From contig NZ_CP096829.1 in NCBI RefSeq assembly GCF_023272795.1, positions 1,426,001 to 1,490,000 of the forward strand: a stretch of 64,000 bases of DNA. Reading direction: 5' to 3'. Source of the DNA: Flavobacterium humidisoli. Lineage in GTDB: Bacteria > Bacteroidota > Bacteroidia > Flavobacteriales > Flavobacteriaceae. How positions within the stretch are numbered: the stretch's first letter is position 1; every line of letters starts with the position of its first letter. The notes under the pieces were generated by a model. That model had not been told where the DNA came from. It searched no databases and worked only from the letters and a program-made list of their open reading frames with translations. Position numbers and translations under genes: made by a program. This document shows positions 62,601-64,000 of this stretch, piece after piece.

Positions 62601-64000
62601 TTGTCTCAGTCTTTGGCAGGATTTACAAAGGGTGAGGCCGACGTTTTACGTAAAGCGATGGGTAAGAAACAAAAAGACGTACTAGATAAAATGAAGCCTA
62701 AGTTTGTCGAACAAGCCGCAGCAAAAGGTCACGATGCCAAAATTCTGGAGAAAATCTGGAAAGACTGGGAAGCCTTTGCGAGTTACGCCTTCAACAAATC
62801 TCACTCGACTTGTTATGCTTGGATTGCGTATCAAACGGCTTATTTGAAAGCGCATTATCCTGCGGAATACATGGCAGCGGTACTTTCGAATAATATGAAC
62901 GATATCAAACAGGTTTCGTTCTTCATGGAAGAATGCAAACGTATGGGATTGCAAGTTTTAGGTCCAGACGTAAACGAATCGTACTATAAATTTACTGTAA
63001 ACGATGACTACGCCGTTCGTTTTGGAATGGGAGCGATTAAAGGAGTAGGTTCTGGAGCGGTTGAAACGATTGTAGAAAACAGAAAAAACGGAAGATATAA
63101 ATCGATTTTTGATTTGGCGAAGCGAATCGATTTGCGTGCAGCCAACAAAAAAGCGATTGAAAATTTAGCATTGGCTGGAGGTTTTGATTCTTTTGAAGGA
63201 ACAACCAGAGCGCAATATTTCCACGATGATGGAGACGGTATTACATTCTACGAAAAAGCAATGCGCTACGGATCGAAATTTCAGGAAAATGAAAACTCAT
63301 CTCAGGTAAGTTTGTTTGGAGAAACTAGTGAAGTACAAATCGCAGAACCAGTTGTGCCTCCATGTGAAGACTGGAGTACAATGGAAAAACTGGCTAAAGA
63401 AAAAGAGGTTGTCGGAATTTATATTTCTGGACATCCGTTGGATGATTTTAGATTTGAAATGAAATACTTCTGTAACGCTCGATTGGAAGCTTTAAAGAGT
63501 ATGAATGAATATGTTGGAAAGAATTTGCACTTTGCCGGAATTATCAATAACGTACAACATCGTGTAGCCAAAAATGGAAAAGGCTGGGCAGCTTTCAATT
63601 TGGAAGGGTATGACGAAAGTTACGAGTTTAAGATTTTTGGAGAGGAATATTTAAAATTCCGCCACTTCTTAATTCAGAACAATTTTGCCTTTTTAAAAAT
63701 ATTGATCAAAGACGGATGGGTAAACCATGACACAGGTAAAAAATCAGATCCTAGAATGCAGTTTGTCGAGATTCGACAATTGCAGGATATCTTGGAAGCT
63801 TTTGCTAAAAAGTTGATCGTATTACTGAATATTAAAGATCTTCATCCTGAATTTATTCATAAACTGAGTCATTTGTTTGCTGAAAACAAAGGAGAGAATT
63901 CTGTTACTTTTGAAATCATGGAATTAGAAAAAATAAAAAAATTGGTTGAGGTTGAAACTCCAACAGATTTTGAAGATTCAGATGATGCTGTTTTTGAAGG
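59640..64000 (+). CDS. dnaE: DNA polymerase III alpha subunit with fused 3'-5' exonuclease domain (partial)
   Basis: The first 1453 codons; the gene runs off the right edge. Residues 1-195 are a DEDDh exonuclease (LIFDTETTGLPKRWD, VGQNLGFDVNIMGAEF, HNATADVEATT), the Bacteroidota arrangement that puts proofreading in the same chain. A PHP domain follows from HLHNHTQFSVLQ (about 263) and then the C-family polymerase: VGPGRGSAAGSAVAY near 645, the catalytic Asp pair in MPDIDIDFDDEGRG near 687, and HACGVIIT near 817. An OB-fold (LHFAGIINNVQHRVAKNGKG) lies near residue 1295. The PHP metal site looks degenerate (MTDTGNMMG where MTDHxN is usual). Confidence 0.96.
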   Translation, partial: MYLIFDTETTGLPKRWDAPITDSDNWPRCIQIAWQLHDEMGQLIEHQDYLVKPEGFNIPYDAERIHGISTELAEADGITLAEVLEKFNIALSKTKFIVGQNLGFDVNIMGAEFHRMGVESKMSSMPVLDTCTEVTASLLQLPGGRGGKFKLPTLTELHSYLFDQPFAEAHNATADVEATTRCFLELVRREVFTKEELDVPKEYFKEFQERNAEPFKLIGLKHINLKAASDKIREQLKALAGEGQQNVVSEEDKADFKAAKFAHLHNHTQFSVLQSTIGIGNIVAAAAKNGMPAVAMTDTGNMMGAFHFVSAVMNHNKAASGKNKALVEAGEEPTETEVKPIVGCEFNICENHLDKSKKDNGYQVVLMAKNKAGYHNLAKMASIAYTDGFYYVPRIDRKIVEQYKGDIMVLSGNLYGEIPSKILNIGENQAEEALIWWKEQFGEDFYLEVMRHNQEDENRVNKTLIEFSKKHNVKLIATNNTYYLNKEDANAHDILLCVKDGEKQATPIGRGRGYRYGLPNQEYYFKSEEEMKKLFADLPEAIINIQEIIDKVEIYSLYRDVLLPKFDIPEEFMVPEDEEDGGVRGENKYLRHLTMEGAKRRYGEITESIQERLDFELMTISNSGYPGYFLIVQDFIAEARKMDVSVGPGRGSAAGSAVAYCLGITNIDPIKYDLLFERFLNPDRVSMPDIDIDFDDEGRGRVMDYVINKYGQKQVAQIITYGKMATKSAIRDTARVLDLPLFEADRIAKLIPGMMPSKWNLARFISESEDEVKKALRSDEFDNVKELIAIANEDDLAGETIQQAKILEGSMRNTGIHACGVIITPSDITNYVPVTTAKDSDLYVTQFDNSVAESAGLLKMDFLGLKTLTLIKDTVKLVKYRTGIDLDPDNFPIDDEETYALFQRGETVGIFQYESPGMQKYMKDLKPTVFGDLIAMNALYRPGPLEYIPSFVRRKNGDEEIKYDLDACAEYLSETYGITVYQEQVMLLSQSLAGFTKGEADVLRKAMGKKQKDVLDKMKPKFVEQAAAKGHDAKILEKIWKDWEAFASYAFNKSHSTCYAWIAYQTAYLKAHYPAEYMAAVLSNNMNDIKQVSFFMEECKRMGLQVLGPDVNESYYKFTVNDDYAVRFGMGAIKGVGSGAVETIVENRKNGRYKSIFDLAKRIDLRAANKKAIENLALAGGFDSFEGTTRAQYFHDDGDGITFYEKAMRYGSKFQENENSSQVSLFGETSEVQIAEPVVPPCEDWSTMEKLAKEKEVVGIYISGHPLDDFRFEMKYFCNARLEALKSMNEYVGKNLHFAGIINNVQHRVAKNGKGWAAFNLEGYDESYEFKIFGEEYLKFRHFLIQNNFAFLKILIKDGWVNHDTGKKSDPRMQFVEIRQLQDILEAFAKKLIVLLNIKDLHPEFIHKLSHLFAENKGENSVTFEIMELEKIKKLVEVETPTDFEDSDDAVFE

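Overview
The window is a chromosomal stretch of a low-GC member of the Bacteroidota, almost certainly the family Flavobacteriaceae and most likely the genus Flavobacterium. The signs are -7 promoter boxes of the TAnnTTTG type, a secreted protein with SprB-like repeats and a type A type IX secretion (T9SS) sorting tail, a DnaE polymerase with a fused N-terminal exonuclease, FDLEKF/GG lanthipeptide leader chemistry, and several families of short palindromic intergenic repeats of the kind scattered through Flavobacterium genomes. The genus is an inference. No insertion sequence or CRISPR array was seen.

Layout. 1-169 is the start of a polyprenyl synthetase gene (minus, cut by the window edge). 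321-7423 is an efflux module: YceI protein, TetR regulator, TolC, membrane-fusion protein and RND pump; three matching inverted repeats suggest one TetR regulon. 7.7-21.5 kb is mixed housekeeping: MFS exporter, T9SS adhesin-like protein, retropepsin-like protease, a sigma region 2-TPR fusion, S41 peptidase, TatD, acyltransferase, asparaginase, a LysR/MFS divergent pair and tRNA-Ser(GGA) with a decayed RadC gene behind it.

22.2-30.9 kb holds an orphan lipoprotein unit and then a class I lanthipeptide locus: a membrane TPR-AraC regulator, a 58-residue precursor, a lipoprotein subtilase and a split LanB (separate dehydratase and SpaB_C proteins) with no LanC cyclase or exporter beside it. Palindromes sharing the core AATTCAGGAATT lie upstream of both the regulator and the precursor. 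31-39 kb is mostly minus-strand metabolism and regulation (XRE, GNAT, nitrilase, two AraC regulators, isochorismatase, SGNH lipoprotein, ABM monooxygenase, DUF3050, acyl-CoA dehydrogenase).

39.1-48.5 kb is the most striking region: a second TPR-AraC regulator, a tandem array of five near-identical 46-50 residue double-glycine peptides that are easily missed, a divergent operon with a VKOR-thioredoxin protein, three more short Cys-containing peptides, a strongly structured intergenic RNA candidate ending in a terminator, a C39-peptidase ABC exporter and its HlyD partner. It reads as a complete peptide secretion system with two classes of cargo (Cys-free repeated peptides and Cys-rich peptides), and its exporter might also serve the exporter-less lanthipeptide locus.

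48.5-64 kb returns to core genome: an S41 peptidase pseudogene related to the intact copy at 14 kb, trmN6, rimM, rpsP, an RRM protein, the leucine genes leuC-leuD-leuA-leuB (minus), a PKD lipoprotein and dnaE, which runs off the right edge.
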